A model generated the notes under the pieces. The model searched no databases. It worked only from the letters and a program-made list of their open reading frames with translations, and had not been told where the DNA came from. From positions 21,197,059 to 21,261,058 of the forward strand of contig CM037840.1 in NCBI GenBank assembly GCA_021234535.1: DNA of 64,000 nucleotides, written 5' to 3'. Of the stretch, positions 36,191 through 47,900 are shown piece after piece; the first letter of the stretch is position 1; each line of letters opens with the position of its first letter. This DNA comes from Stichopus chloronotus. Lineage: Eukaryota > Echinodermata > Holothuroidea > Aspidochirotida > Stichopodidae. Both the position numbers and the translations under genes were made by a program.

Positions 36191-37420
36191 TGCGATAGGG
36201 ATATTACGTTTGCATATCCTCAACTTATGCGAAGAAAAAGCAATGTATTAAAATGGTAATACACATCAGGTGGGTTTAGGTGATAAAATAATGATATATA
36301 TTACGCATCCTTTTCAGTCGTTTTTCTTTGAGTGCTTAGCAAATATTAGGGCTCAACGCATAAGCTCACGGAGGGCCTTGAAATTTGGGGCAGAGCTTTT
36401 TTTTGCCCGAATTTTGTTACGAACTAACGGGATTACTATCTAAGAGGAGCGCCTCCATAATTGGTGAGTAGCGTATTACAAACTTTTGTGAGCTACAAAC
36501 TCCATAGATCTCCCTACATTGCGTTGCCCGAATATTCATGTGTCCATCCTTAAAATAGGGATATCATGTCTGCAATTCCTCAATTTGTGTGAAAATAAAA
36601 GTAATGTATGAAAAGTGGTAATGCCTATCAGTTGGTTTAAAGTGATACAAGAATCCTAATGAATTACGCGTCCTTTACAGGTTTTTTTTGTCTGTGAGTA
36701 CTTGACAAATATTTTGAGGCTGACAACAGTGGCGTATGGACGTCTAGAAATCTGGGGATAGATATTTTTTGTTTGCTACTAATTAGTGGGATTGCTGCCT
36801 AAGCGGAGCACCACCATGAGTTAGCGTGTAGCGTACAAGAAAGTTTGGGGTTTTACAAACTCCCCTGGTAGCCGGTTGCTCTAGGAGACATGAACCCGCC
36901 TTCAAATAGGAATATCGTGCCTGCAATTCGAAAAAAAAAAAATAGTAATACATATAAGGGAATTTCCAGCGAAACGGCTCACGAAAGGTGGTTCAGCATC
37001 CTCAACAAAATTTAAAGAAAAAGGAACTTTCGTCGGTCAGGCAGAACGTCAACGTGAAAAGGATGTAAATACAAATTATCAGGGCACGGTCAGCATCTAA
37101 TGTTTGGGGAGTTGTTGAACGTATTGTTTTTACGTCATAGATATAACAAACGAGGCGCATGTCCAGCGTTTTCAGCAGGGGTTTGGTCTGGTCTGAGAGC
37201 GCAGCACTTTTGCAGGCACCACGCGGGTAGGACTAAGCACCACCATTAGTTGGTGCTGAGCCTAACAGAAAAGTTACTTTACATGGCCGGAAGTGGCACT
37301 TCCCGGGTGTCATGGGCTGTATGTTTCCAGCCATGGAATAGGCATCTCATGTCTCTACAATTTCTCAACTAAAGAGAGACGTAGTTCTCTGGAAAATGGT
37401 AATAATTTGGACTGATCTAA
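36190..37420. repeat. Degenerate ~355-bp tandem repeat, about 4 units
   Basis: Anchors 'atagggatattacgtttgc' (36195), 'atagggatatcatgtctgca' (36555), 'ataggaatatcgtgcctgca' (36906) and 'ataggcatctcatgtctcta' (37338). Shared blocks include 'attacgcatcc' or 'attacgcgtcc', 'gggattactatctaag' or 'gggattgctgcctaag' and 'gtagcgta'. Spacings are 360, 351 and 432 bp. Strongly diverged. Confidence 0.7.
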
Positions 37421-37574
37421 TTTATAATATTTAAGCTTTTGTAATTCCAGTAAGATTTATTCAACAGTTTTACTTTGTAACGATATTGGTTTCTTTACCT
37501 TTCTGGAAAATAATTTTGAGGGTTGTTAGGGAGGAGGGGGGTCTGGAAGTGTAGCCAATCCATTTTTTGAGAAC

Positions 37575-37885
37575 GTTGCCCCTCAGGCTACCAGGTAACC
37601 CATAAGATAATATTTTGCGCAATATTTGTTTGATCATAAAGACTGAGATATGAAAAATTCCAAATGGTATTTCAGATTTTCCGACTAATGTCATACTCCT
37701 AGACTTAAATATGAGAACATCAAATGGTATTTCAGATTAATTGACAAATTTTCCAATTACCAGGTAACCTTAAACACAATGTGGTGCAATTTTTGGCATT
37801 TTGTATGTCGTAAAATTAGCTACATTGACATATGAAAAATTCCAACTGGTATTTCAAATTTTCCGAATATCCTCCGTCTAATAAT
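37575..37885. repeat. Two diverged ~175-bp tandem copies
   Basis: 'taccaggtaac' occurs near 37588 and 37759, and 'atatgaaaaattccaa.tggt' near 37647 and 37824. Both copies end in 'atttca.attttccga'. Confidence 0.6.
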
Positions 37886-39330
37886 TATTGGGGAGGACTG
37901 AGACAATACCCCTCAAACCCCCGTTCTTCAAGGCTCTGACTGTTAATAAAACTACCTTTTACCATATGGTATAATTTATGTTTCCTTTCTTGAACCATTC
38001 TTGAAAACTTAATTGTTCAAAACATATCCTTTGAAATAGAACTTTGCTTTTAATTAGAAGTAGTCACAGTGATAAGGAAGGTGCTGAAATCTGCAAACTT
38101 TATAAAGTGGGATAACCCTCACGACATTCTAGACGCTAACACGTAAGCGATACATCACACATGGAAAAATTACAATGCAGTTACTCAAAAGATGAAAAAA
38201 GAAGAATATAATTGGAGGTTATGTAACAGGCAAGTTTTCATTTGAAACGATCTGTGCTATTATTGCCGCTCTGGCCCATCGGCCCAAATGAACGTGTGTA
38301 AACTGATTTTGTGATTCAATCCCACCCTTAACCCTGCTTCTGTAACAAACTGTCAGCACTTATCATGTATCAGCTTGGAGGTATTTGAATACATTGTTTC
38401 TACGTAGCAGTAGTCTTGAAATGATTTCTTGGGCAAAAAACATGGACTACTTACTTTCTTAGACAAGTCTTTTAAGATTTGATTTTTGCCTGATACTATG
38501 TCAGCCGACTTATTGCAAGCAACATGGATATAATGAGACAATGTTAATCAAGTGCCTTTAATATCACGTTTAAACAAGGAACGTACTATTTTTATGGAAT
38601 GTACAGAGCATGTTGCTACATGAATGTTGTTGTGGTTCTGAAACATATGGGAAATATTGTTGAAGGTAAAAAAAAATAATTCGATCAAATATCTAAAATT
38701 TTCATATTAGAATCAGAGAGTGAATGACTGTACTGTAGTATTGTACTATCATACTGCTACAGTGTGTGTTGCAAATTGCGTGAACATGTACAAGTGTGAT
38801 ACTTTTAGTAGCAAAGTAATGTCAACATTTAAAATGCTACAGCTGGTTAATTAATCCATTTCCCATTACGAATTCTCTGCTCAAATAAGAAAAAAGGAGT
38901 ACCTTATACCAAATTTTAAGTAAAGTAAATCTGCTAGATGAGTCATTTTTCTTCTTGAACTTAATTTTCTAGCTGTAACTTTGTAAGTAAACTTCAAATC
39001 TAAGGCAGCGATCAGAAGTAAGCACGGCATTACCTGATGTATAGGTACCTGTGGCGTTACTTGTTGTAAGTGAATGACACATAGAAATGTTTAAGTCTTC
39101 CACCTGATTTTTTATCTCAAAATCTTCTCAAGACTGTAGCATTACACCAAAATTACCTATCTGACACACTTCCACGGTGAGAACATGCGTGAAAGCCTTT
39201 ATGTACGAAAGATACGTAACTGAAAGTACACAGCCTGACTGCTAATGCACACGATTTGAGTTTGATTGATTTCGCTATTATAATTTTTCATTTTGTTTTT
39301 ATTAAACTGCACAAAATTTTGAAAGGACTT
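37886..39330. other. No gene recognised
   Basis: AT-rich intergenic DNA without recognisable exons or ordered repeats. Confidence 0.45.
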
Positions 39331-39334
39331 GTGC

Positions 39335-39430
39335 CTGGACTCTAACAGAACCCTCGAGTACACAAGTCCGAGTCTTTGAACTTCGAGTTCGCGACTCGAG
39401 ACCGGCTCCGAGTCCCGTCTCATAGTCCTC
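39335..39430. repeat. GAGTCCGAG-type simple repeat, second site
   Basis: 'aagtccgagtctttgaac', 'cgagttcgcgactcgag' and 'ctccgagtcccg' repeat the motif seen at 35640-35765. Confidence 0.5.
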
Positions 39431-39666
39431 CAGCATTGGTATAAACATAACATCCTATACATTTGACATAGCCTATACCGGTTTTGGGCCTAGTGTTAAG
39501 GAATACACTGAAGTGTGGTCAAAAGTCTTTAATTCTGGATTCTTAACTTCTTTTATTGTTCGAGTTGCTTATTGGAGCGATAATTAAGTTTGATATGTCT
39601 CCAGCATGTAGTGTAGTAGGCAACCATGATTTTAGCAACTCTGGACGTGCTCCAGGCCTTACGCTA
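39431..39666. other. No gene recognised
   Basis: Spacer up to the first foldback MITE copy. Confidence 0.4.
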
Positions 39667-39863
39667 CAATCTTGGACAAAATTGTTGGGACACTTTGTCG
39701 CACGTAACAAATATAATACTGAATTTTAAGTGAGAGGATAACATGAAACCCCGCGCCCCTTTCCAATGTTGCGCTAAAGAAGTGAAGGTACCCTTTGAAC
39801 AGCAATCCTACAGCCAACATTGAACGGGGGCGCGGGGTGTCCCAAGGTATTTTGTTCAAGATT
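39667..39863. mobile_element. Foldback MITE, copy 1 (197 bp)
   Basis: The left end 'caatcttggacaaaat' pairs with the right end, whose reverse complement begins 'aatcttgaacaaaat'; the inverted homology runs on through 'gggacac'. A second inverted pair inside, 'accccgcgcccctttcc' against 'gggggcgcggggt', directly adjoins the right terminal repeat. The left arm thus has about 55-60 bp inserted between its outer and inner parts. It is roughly 93% identical to the copy at 41422-41619. No coding capacity; a clear target-site duplication is not seen. The minus-strand frame over it is accidental. Confidence 0.8.
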
Positions 39864-41421
39864 ATCTGAGTTTTGGGGAGCAATTTTGGACCGAAATGTT
39901 GAAAGAAAATTGACCATTTTTGGACAAGGTGCATCACAAAAATTAGTTATCGAGGCCTATGGGTCTGGGGATTTTCAAATTAAAGTATTCTGAATTTCGA
40001 CTATGAACGTAACAAGTTTAATTTTTATTTGGGGGTTTATTTGTATATGTTTTATTCAAAACGAGTGACCATGAATGAATAAATTGTTTCATGGTTTTGT
40101 ATGCGGACAGAATTTGTTGCCTTTAGAAATAACATTGATGGGCAGCCGTTGCATTGCCTTGCAACAGGAGTGTTACTGCAATTGTATAATGCTGGTAGGA
40201 ATCTCAGTTATAAGACATTCTGAAGTAGCTCCACATTCTACCAAAATGCGTTAACAGAACTGTAGATTCAGCTTAGTATTAAAATAAATGGTAGAACGTT
40301 ATTAAAGGCTGGTTTTTTACATTTTTGGCAGCTAAATCAAGATTGTGACTCCTTTTTTTACATTGCATGAAGCTGGTAACATATGTAATCTTCAGTCTTG
40401 TAATCTACGTAATTTTTCCACGGGTTGCTTAAATGTTCCTGTCAAAACATTTGGTAGAACGTGGGTTTCATTAACCTATACTGTCGGACGCTGTTGTCAG
40501 GTCTAAGTCAACTTGGATGGGGAGGCCAGGGTTCGATTCACGGCATGACCATAGTGTTTTTCACTGCTCAATTATCCATTTATAAACTCAAATGTCTGTC
40601 AACTTCTCATTTTTTATTCATTCATATATAACATAAGGTATATATATTAATATAATTAGCTCTGACAACAAAAATGTACTCTGAAGTCCGTTGAAACTGC
40701 TTAATGCTTAAAATGAGTAACATATTATAGTGCACCATGTTCGGTAGAATAGAACGGGTGTCACAATGTCACTGTTATGTGAATATGAACAAACGCCACA
40801 TCTATTAAATTTTCATTTTGGTGGTTTCTTTTGTGTAATAATAGTACACTTTTTTAATCAGAATAACCTGCAAGTCATTAAGCGTAGTTACTTTAATACC
40901 AGACACCACGTCATCACTATGAACAATTCAATAAATAACACATATACATCGGTCTTCTTCAACTGACCACTAAGTTACATGTTAGGTGTTTTTTGTTGTT
41001 GTTGTTGTTGTTGTTTTTTGTTTTGTTTTTTCGGTACCGGTCTCAGTATCAGCGTTTGAGCCGAAAGTAGGTCATTTGTATCACTCAAAATATTTTAAAG
41101 TAGTTTCCTGGTGGACAGGGTGCATTGGACTTATGATGTTACCTCCCCAATGACTGTATTTTATTTAGCACATTTAGTGTGAATACATGGATCTGACTGA
41201 CTAATTCCTCCCTTCACTCCATAATAACATTGACAACTTTGACACAATAATATTATTACAGTACACCAACTTCAATATAGGCCCCAAATATGCCAAACAT
41301 GCAGTGCTCTGTGATGTTTCTCGTTACAAGGAATATCACCCCCCCCCCCCCTCATTTTGCCGTTTAACTTATACCAAATTGACTATTTTTCCTGTGCTTC
41401 TGACCCGTCGAAATTCTCAGA
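39864..41421. other. No gene; TTG microsatellite
   Basis: Intergenic. A (TTG)n tract with T-rich flanks lies at 40990-41030 and a C-tract near 41338-41350. A tRNA B-box-like 'ggttcgattca' at 40528 has no matching A box. Confidence 0.5.
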
Positions 41422-41619
41422 CAATCTTGGACAAAATTGTTGGGACACTTTGTCGTGCGTTGTAAATATAATACTGAATTTTAGGTGAGAGGATAGCATG
41501 AAACCCCGCGCCCCTTTTCAATGTTGCGCTATAGAAGTGAAAGTACCCTTTGAACAGCAATCCTACAGCTAACATTGAACGGGGGCGCGGGGTGTCCCAA
41601 GGTATTTTGTCCCAGATTG
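41422..41619. mobile_element. Foldback MITE, copy 2 (198 bp)
   Basis: Same structure as copy 1. The terminal inverted repeats are better preserved: the left end starts 'caatcttggacaaaat' and the reverse complement of the right end starts 'caatctgggacaaaat'. The inner pair 'accccgcgccccttttc' and 'gggggcgcggggt' is present, with 'caatgtt' and 'aacattg' extending the pairing. Flanking sequences differ from those of copy 1, so these are independent insertions rather than a larger duplication. Confidence 0.85.
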
Positions 41620-42985
41620 TGGCTACCGTGATGTTGTAGACCTGGCAAACTTTGGACAGACCCTACCTGCAGGTCATGATTAACACCATATGTACTTTAT
41701 TCGAATGAAGAAGTAGTTGTTTATTAATGTTATCTCTTGCAGGCTTAATGTCTCTACGGGATGATCTCTACGAAGTACGGGCGTAACAATGGAAAGGGAC
41801 ACAATTATACTACCTTTGCAATTATACTACCTTACCCCAAAGCTAGGATTTATTCACTTCAACTATTCTTGCCTACCAAAGGTAAACACATCAAGTCCGG
41901 TTGTTCGTAGCCAATTGGACTATCCATCATTCCATGTATTATTGTATGGACGCATACTGACATAGCAGGTAGTCAAAAACATATTCCAAGTTCATCTGTT
42001 TATTTTTGTATGCGATTTTGGTTTTTGCACGTAACCCAACATAAGGGTACACAGTGCATGTACAGTGAACGTATTGTAAACAAAGTTGTTCAGGCCCGCG
42101 TTTCAGCTTGGTAACTGAGGGAAACCCGGAAGACACTTTAGACTGATTGCTGCCATTGCTGTGGTATTTCTGCCCGTTAACGGTCTAGGTTTGGTGTCCA
42201 CAGTTCATTACGGTGATACTGGTGCCAACTTAACAACTTGCATAAAATGTCTGGTGAGTTCAATCCGCATAGCAGTTCTGCCTGTCTGCGAATAGTCACA
42301 GAAATAGTGATACCGTGAACTGTATCTCTCATTGCTGATTGTTTAAATATTACTGTAATTGATACCGAGTTAGTTAAATTTCTAACATTTGTATTTACAT
42401 TAGTAGGCCTACCAACGTAGTTATGGTAACATTGGCCACTTCATGCTGGTACGTTAAACTTTACGATTGGATGATTGTTTCACTGTAGTTGAAATATTGT
42501 ATGTGCTTGAATACGTTGGCAACAGAATTATCTGGAGATTAACTGAGCACAGGCCTAAGGTCGGCATTTAATCATGGTGAATCATGTCGTTATGATTGCA
42601 CTAGCTTCCGACTTGGTACAAGCATGTCGACACACGTGGACAGGCTGTCAACCACGTAGAAAATCTTCAAACCTCAGCGCACGGATTGCACCCTGCGAGC
42701 TGTAAATGCATAATATATCATAGTCGCTTAGTTATAGACCCTTCGCTTTTCATTTTTCTCCATGGTCCTTTCTCGAGAAGTCGAGCAGTGCGGTGGGTTA
42801 GGGAAAACGATATGGTTCTATAAAGTTCATTGAACGGTGGAAACACGTTACTGTCTGTGAGATTGTTTTGCCAATTTCCATTAAATCTGGTGATCCCCTA
42901 GATCTTACCTTCTTCCTTTTAGATTCAGTGTACCACGAAACAACTAAAGTATTGTTGAGAACCGCTAACACCTTCCCCCAAGAAG
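41620..42985. other. No gene recognised
   Basis: Intergenic; short open frames only and no ordered repeat seen. Confidence 0.4.
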
Positions 42986-42989
42986 CTTA

Positions 42990-43160
42990 AACCATAGCCT
43001 CAATAGAAAAGGAAACTTTTTTGAACCCTCAATATTCATTGCAAACTTGCTTCCTTCTCAAAACAAGAGTTGTTTTGCAGAGGTTGATGCATTCTTTCTC
43101 AATAAAAACAGAACTTACCTCTGAGGCTTACCCAGCGCTTCTGTTTTGATTCAGACCTTA
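42990..43160 (-). repeat. Diverged relative of the satellite hairpin half
   Basis: In the same order as the reverse complement of the array unit it has 'caatattcattgcaaact' (unit: 'gaatattcattacaaact'), 'gcttccttctcaaaacaa' (unit: 'gcttctcctctccaaacaa'), and 'tctcaataaaaacagaa' leading to 'ctctgaggctt' (unit: 'tctcaataaaaacagaagcc'). An imperfect inverted arm follows, 'gcttctgttttgattcagacc'. This shows that the hairpin-bearing half of the satellite unit comes from a dispersed element. Confidence 0.65.
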
Positions 43161-43645
43161 CAAATGAAATGCTTATTACATAACGCATAAAGTCGTTTCA
43201 TCTCAAAATAATGATAACCATTTAGCAGTTGGAAGGAAAAATGAAGAAACTTCGTGGAATGGGATTGATGGACGACTCCATCGTGTAAGCTAAGAGAAAA
43301 TATGTTTTTGTAAAGGTGAGACACTGACATGTAAAACGTTTTGAATGTTACCTTTACAGATTTCAAAACGTCATATCTTAACACTTGCATGTGATAGCGT
43401 CTGATATACGAAAAATCAATAGAAGGACATAACACAAACACAAACGGAAGCCACAGTAACGAAACGAACGCTTTAGCTCTTATGGCTAAACTTCAGTCTT
43501 CGTGGATGTATTATAATTTGAAAGTGCCATGAATGACCAACTCGTCATCTATATTGTGAGGTGTATATAGTTACCCCGGCCCATAGCTTGAATAAGTGTA
43601 AGTCGGTAGTTGTCGTCACACTATATTTAAAGACAAGTCAAATAC
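43161..43645. other. No gene recognised
   Basis: A 96-residue minus-strand frame (43151-43441) has no motif I recognise. Otherwise spacer before the next repeat block. Confidence 0.4.
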
Positions 43646-43649
43646 TTAA

Positions 43650-44540
43650 TTGATGGAAAACAGGAAAAAGTCATCTGGGTCACCAGAGGTCAAATATAAG
43701 GATCCTGTCCTCACAAAGTATCAAGATCGTTTATACTTTATAAGGGAGAGGGGTAGTCTTATTGAGAGGAAGAACCCGATTATTTATGGTGGCGGCCAAA
43801 GATATTTTGTGGCCTCCAGAAGTCAAACATTTTAAAACCTTTTGGACATAATATCACAAGTTGGAAATTACGGATATATTATATTTATACTTGATATACA
43901 GATTTGCTATATTGGGTGCAAGAACCCCTTTTTTTGTTGAGGGCAAAGGTGTTCTGGAGTCACAAGAGGTCAAGTACTAAAAACATTGTGTACACGATAT
44001 CTCAAGAAAGAATTAAGGATACGTCATACTTAGTATATACGTTTGTCATTACAGAGGAAGAGTCCTCTCCGTTTTGTTAAAAGGTCAAATGTCACTTGCG
44101 ATCACCAGTAGTCAGAAGCAAAAATCATTCAAGTTGTAACGAATGTATTTCAAAAAGGGTAACAATGATAATTCTCCTACTTGTCACGTATAGGTAGTGT
44201 CATAATTTTTGTGAAAGTTACAGGTCATTTGAGGTCCAGAAGTCAATTGCCGAATACTTTGTGACCAACATATTTCAAAAAGAGTAACAGTGACACGTAA
44301 GTAGTATTAAGTGGATTAAACGGATTGATTTGGTATCGGTGAAAGGTCATCTGAGGACATCAGAGGTCAAATGCTGAAAAAAATATAACCACGATATCTT
44401 AAGATAAGAAACGTAGATGCTTTGAATATTTGGGCATGAGGATATCCCTATATGTGCCATAGTAGGTTGACGAATCTTATTTTGTGTGACGGTTAAGTGT
44501 TATCTAAGGTGTCCCGCAGATCGAGTTTAAAAAGTGAAAA
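43650..44540. repeat. Degenerate ~140-bp tandem repeat, about 7 units
   Basis: Anchors are 'gtcaccagaggtcaaata' (43679), 'ggcctccagaagtcaaac' (near 43811), 'gtcacaagaggtcaagta' (43959), 'atcaccagtagtcagaag' (44101), 'aggtccagaagtcaattg' (near 44232), 'acatcagaggtcaaatg' (near 44357) and a weak last unit near 44508. Spacing is about 125-150 bp. This is the same family as 481-930 and 2060-2360. It ends about 110 bp before the amidase start codon. Confidence 0.75.
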
Positions 44541-44656
44541 TTGTCGGAGCCACATAACTCAAAAAAGGAATTGTGTGGAGTATTCATACGTCGGTGCATT
44601 GAATTTTGTTAAATTGCGTTTTGCATTGTGGTTGTTATGGTAACCCTCAATCTATT

Positions 44657-44913
44657 ATGCGATCATTCACAGATCGGATTTACAACGAACCATCTGTGAG
44701 ACCACCGTCTCTTCAGGAGCTGGATGAAATATCCACAAAGATTGGACTAAAGCTAAATGGAACAGAAGACCTTCAAGAGTATCATAATTTCATGCAAAAA
44801 TATTTTGACAACTTTAACACCATCGACAAGTTGACTGAACCAACATTGCCTGTCAAGTACCCCCGGAAACCTGGTTTCAGACCTTCAGCTAAAGATAATC
44901 CCCTCAATGGATG
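44657..44913 (+). CDS. Amidase exon 1
   Basis: Residues 1-85, ending within the Trp codon (TG|G). Donor gtgagt at 44914. It encodes the helical N-terminal region, with [18 protein letters not shown] and [20 protein letters not shown] possible acceptor (cattcacag, ending at 44672) lies just inside the exon, so the extreme N-terminus is the least certain part of the model. Confidence 0.8.
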
Positions 44914-47900
44914 GTGAGTATCCATAATTCAGTGATGCGTCATAAGGGATGAGGATGTATAGAAGTTTCGCATCTGTGTATGCTTGATGGGAACGTAAAA
45001 TGTCTCTTGGCGCTAACGAACGCACCAAATCAACAGTGTTAACGTTGGCTGAACTTTATGTGATTAGTGTCAGCAGAGACGCGTGTCCAGTGAAATACGA
45101 TATACGACAAAGTTAAAATGTCGATGTGTTAATGTGAAATAATGCATAATGCAATAGTACAAATAATATCAATGCATAATGATAAAGAAATAGTCAATTT
45201 TTGGATGTTATTCATGCTTATAGATAGACCGATATATACTGTTTGTGCGTCCTCCACCTTCCACCCTTATGCCTGCCTAAAATCATCAATTGCTCCTTAA
45301 TTCTGTCCCTCTTTTTTTCTCCCTTCTCTCTTCTTTCTTCTCTTCACACCTCACTCTATATTTGTCTCCCCCTTCCCCCCCCCCTCTTTCCCTCCCGCCC
45401 CTCCTCTGAGTGATACAATTGTATGTTGTGCAACACTTGTTAGGTATTGGAAAACTGACATCAAGGGAGCTGAAGATGGAAAACTGTCTGGAAAGACCGT
45501 CGCCATCAAGGATAACATTGCTGTGGCTGGAGTACCGATGATGAATGGCTGTGCAGCAATGGAGGGATACATTCCTGAGTTTGATGCATCGATTGTGACA
45601 AGAATCCTGGATGCTGGTAGGTGTTTAATATGTTTGCTTATAGGCCAAAAAATATGATAGAGATGGAAGGGTTGAAACTCCAACAGAATGTGGAAAATTT
45701 CTACGAACATTTCAGCAAATCATACTGAATCGAAGCTAGTAAAACCCTGCTTTTCACTCAACACTTAGTAAAGAGAAAAGTGTTTCTTCGTCGATTTGGA
45801 AATCTCATTGCCTGAATTAATTTGATCACCTCCCGGTTACTCAGGTTACATAACAATAACAACAATAACACATCACGTGCTTAATTTTTCTGGATTAATG
45901 TGTCATATCATGACAGGCATAAAGTTATAATGCCCACAGGGAAAAATGAAATTTACAAAGTATATGGAGTTTTTCTACTTTAAATCGACCACTTTGTAAT
46001 GTTGTAACTTGCCATTACCCCTGATAGCCTACCCAGAGTTACCCCTCGCAGCTCAAAGAGGAAGCAATCCCCCAACCCTCACCCCCACCCAACGCACCCG
46101 TCATTAGGTCAACTTCCAGAACGCCCGAGTTCAGTCTTTGTAGTCGTTGATCGTTTCTTTTCCTATACCCTTGATGAATTAATTCTGCTGCTAATAGAAG
46201 GTACAGGTACCGGCATATGACGTTGACTCAATCCCTAATTCAGGGACATGGATTAAAGGTACGCAATCACAGTGTAAAGTGTACAGTAAATTTAAAATCA
46301 CTCGATAGTTTAGTTTTGTGAAATGTTGCCAATACTCTCTCAACCAAAAAGGCAGAGAAGGGGATCTCCTTTACCTCCGGCTAGGTTTCAGACGAATAAA
46401 AATGTGCACGAGCACAGAACTGGTTGTAGCTGTTTAGCGAAAGAATTTTCCAATGCACATGTAGCACTGGAAATGCTGGGAGAATTTTGGTGATTATACT
46501 AACATGTTTGATTTATATTTGATTACATCAGGTGGTCATATTACCGGTAAGTCTGCTTGTGAGAGCCTCTGCTTGTCTGGATCCAGCTTTACCTCGGCAA
46601 AGGGAGCCATTCGAAACTATCATAACCGTCTCCACAGCGCAGGGGGTTCTAGTGGAGGGAGCGCCACACTGGTAACAGTCATTTTCTGAATCTTTTATCG
46701 ATATTTTTGCTTGAACAAAAGAAACAAAATATACTTTACTTTAAAGTTCAGTTATTACCTGTATATTTCTAGATTCCCGCTTCTATGGTGACGATGAAGA
46801 AGATAGTACAACAAAGACTGTAACTTGAACCATTTGTACTGTTCTAGGACTGGACTGAAAGACGGAAGTGAATATTGTACGCATTTGAATATGACACTGC
46901 ATTCTGTGATAAAAAAAGTTTTCTCGGCTATCATTTCATACGATGACTGGCTACGTGGATTTATTTATTTATTTTGCTAATAGGATTTTTTTGTAATTTG
47001 CCTTGTAAATCTTAGATTGCCGCCAAAGAATCATGCAAATGATGTAGCAACTAAGGATCCCTTTAGATCAATTTTGTTTGTTTTTCTCTTACATTTAGAG
47101 AGATGGAATAAACACTGCTAGAACAAAAAAAAAAAACTGTCACATATTATTCCTTACGGTGACATTCTTGTTCAAGGACTCTCTAGATACCTGAAGAAAC
47201 TGTCTGAGAGATTGGTGATATTTTAGGAATCTTAAAACAAAGTCATTGTCAGAGCAATCAAAGGAGGAAAAAAAAAAGATGAAAAACCTTTTTCTCTCAT
47301 TGAAACTGATCAAATGTGAGTTGCTGGTGATATGCTGCAATGTGATTATTCATTACAACAAATGTTACAAATTTTTGGGATCTTCAAGGACAAAATCTTA
47401 ACAATAAATGTAGACCTGCCTTATAGAATATCGCACGTGAAAATGAAAAACAAATCTGCCACTGTTTGAGGTTCCTCTTCATGTAAAGTTTGTGGTTGAT
47501 TGACAAGCCTCTCAAACAACCTTAAATGTATCAACAGTTAATTGACAACAACAGAGTATAGTAAAACAGAGACGATGACCGTTTATATTGCTCATTTTGA
47601 ACATGACTGTCGTTTAATCGTGCAAAAAATAAATCTGGGTGCAAATACAGTGACGATATCAGTAAAACGAAGAAAAGTAAACCAAGTACATGTGTCACTT
47701 TGCATTTGTCACTTTGTGAGGGACAAAAATGCAAAATAAAAAATGTTTTGGCGGTTGTAAACGTAATATTATGAGGCATTAGAACTGCCTGACCTGGAAC
47801 TAGCATGTAGTGTACAGTATAAACGATATGGGAACCAAATATTTGCACACTAAAGGCTAATCACCGAATGTGCATACAGGTGATGTCGAATTGAATCGAG

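Noticed and set aside
40528..40538. tRNA B-box-like ggttcgattca
   Set aside because: No A box at a suitable distance and no cloverleaf; treated as chance.
44606..44656. Extended amidase N-terminus starting at 44606
   Set aside because: That codon is TTG. The first in-frame ATG after the upstream TGA (44600) is at 44657.
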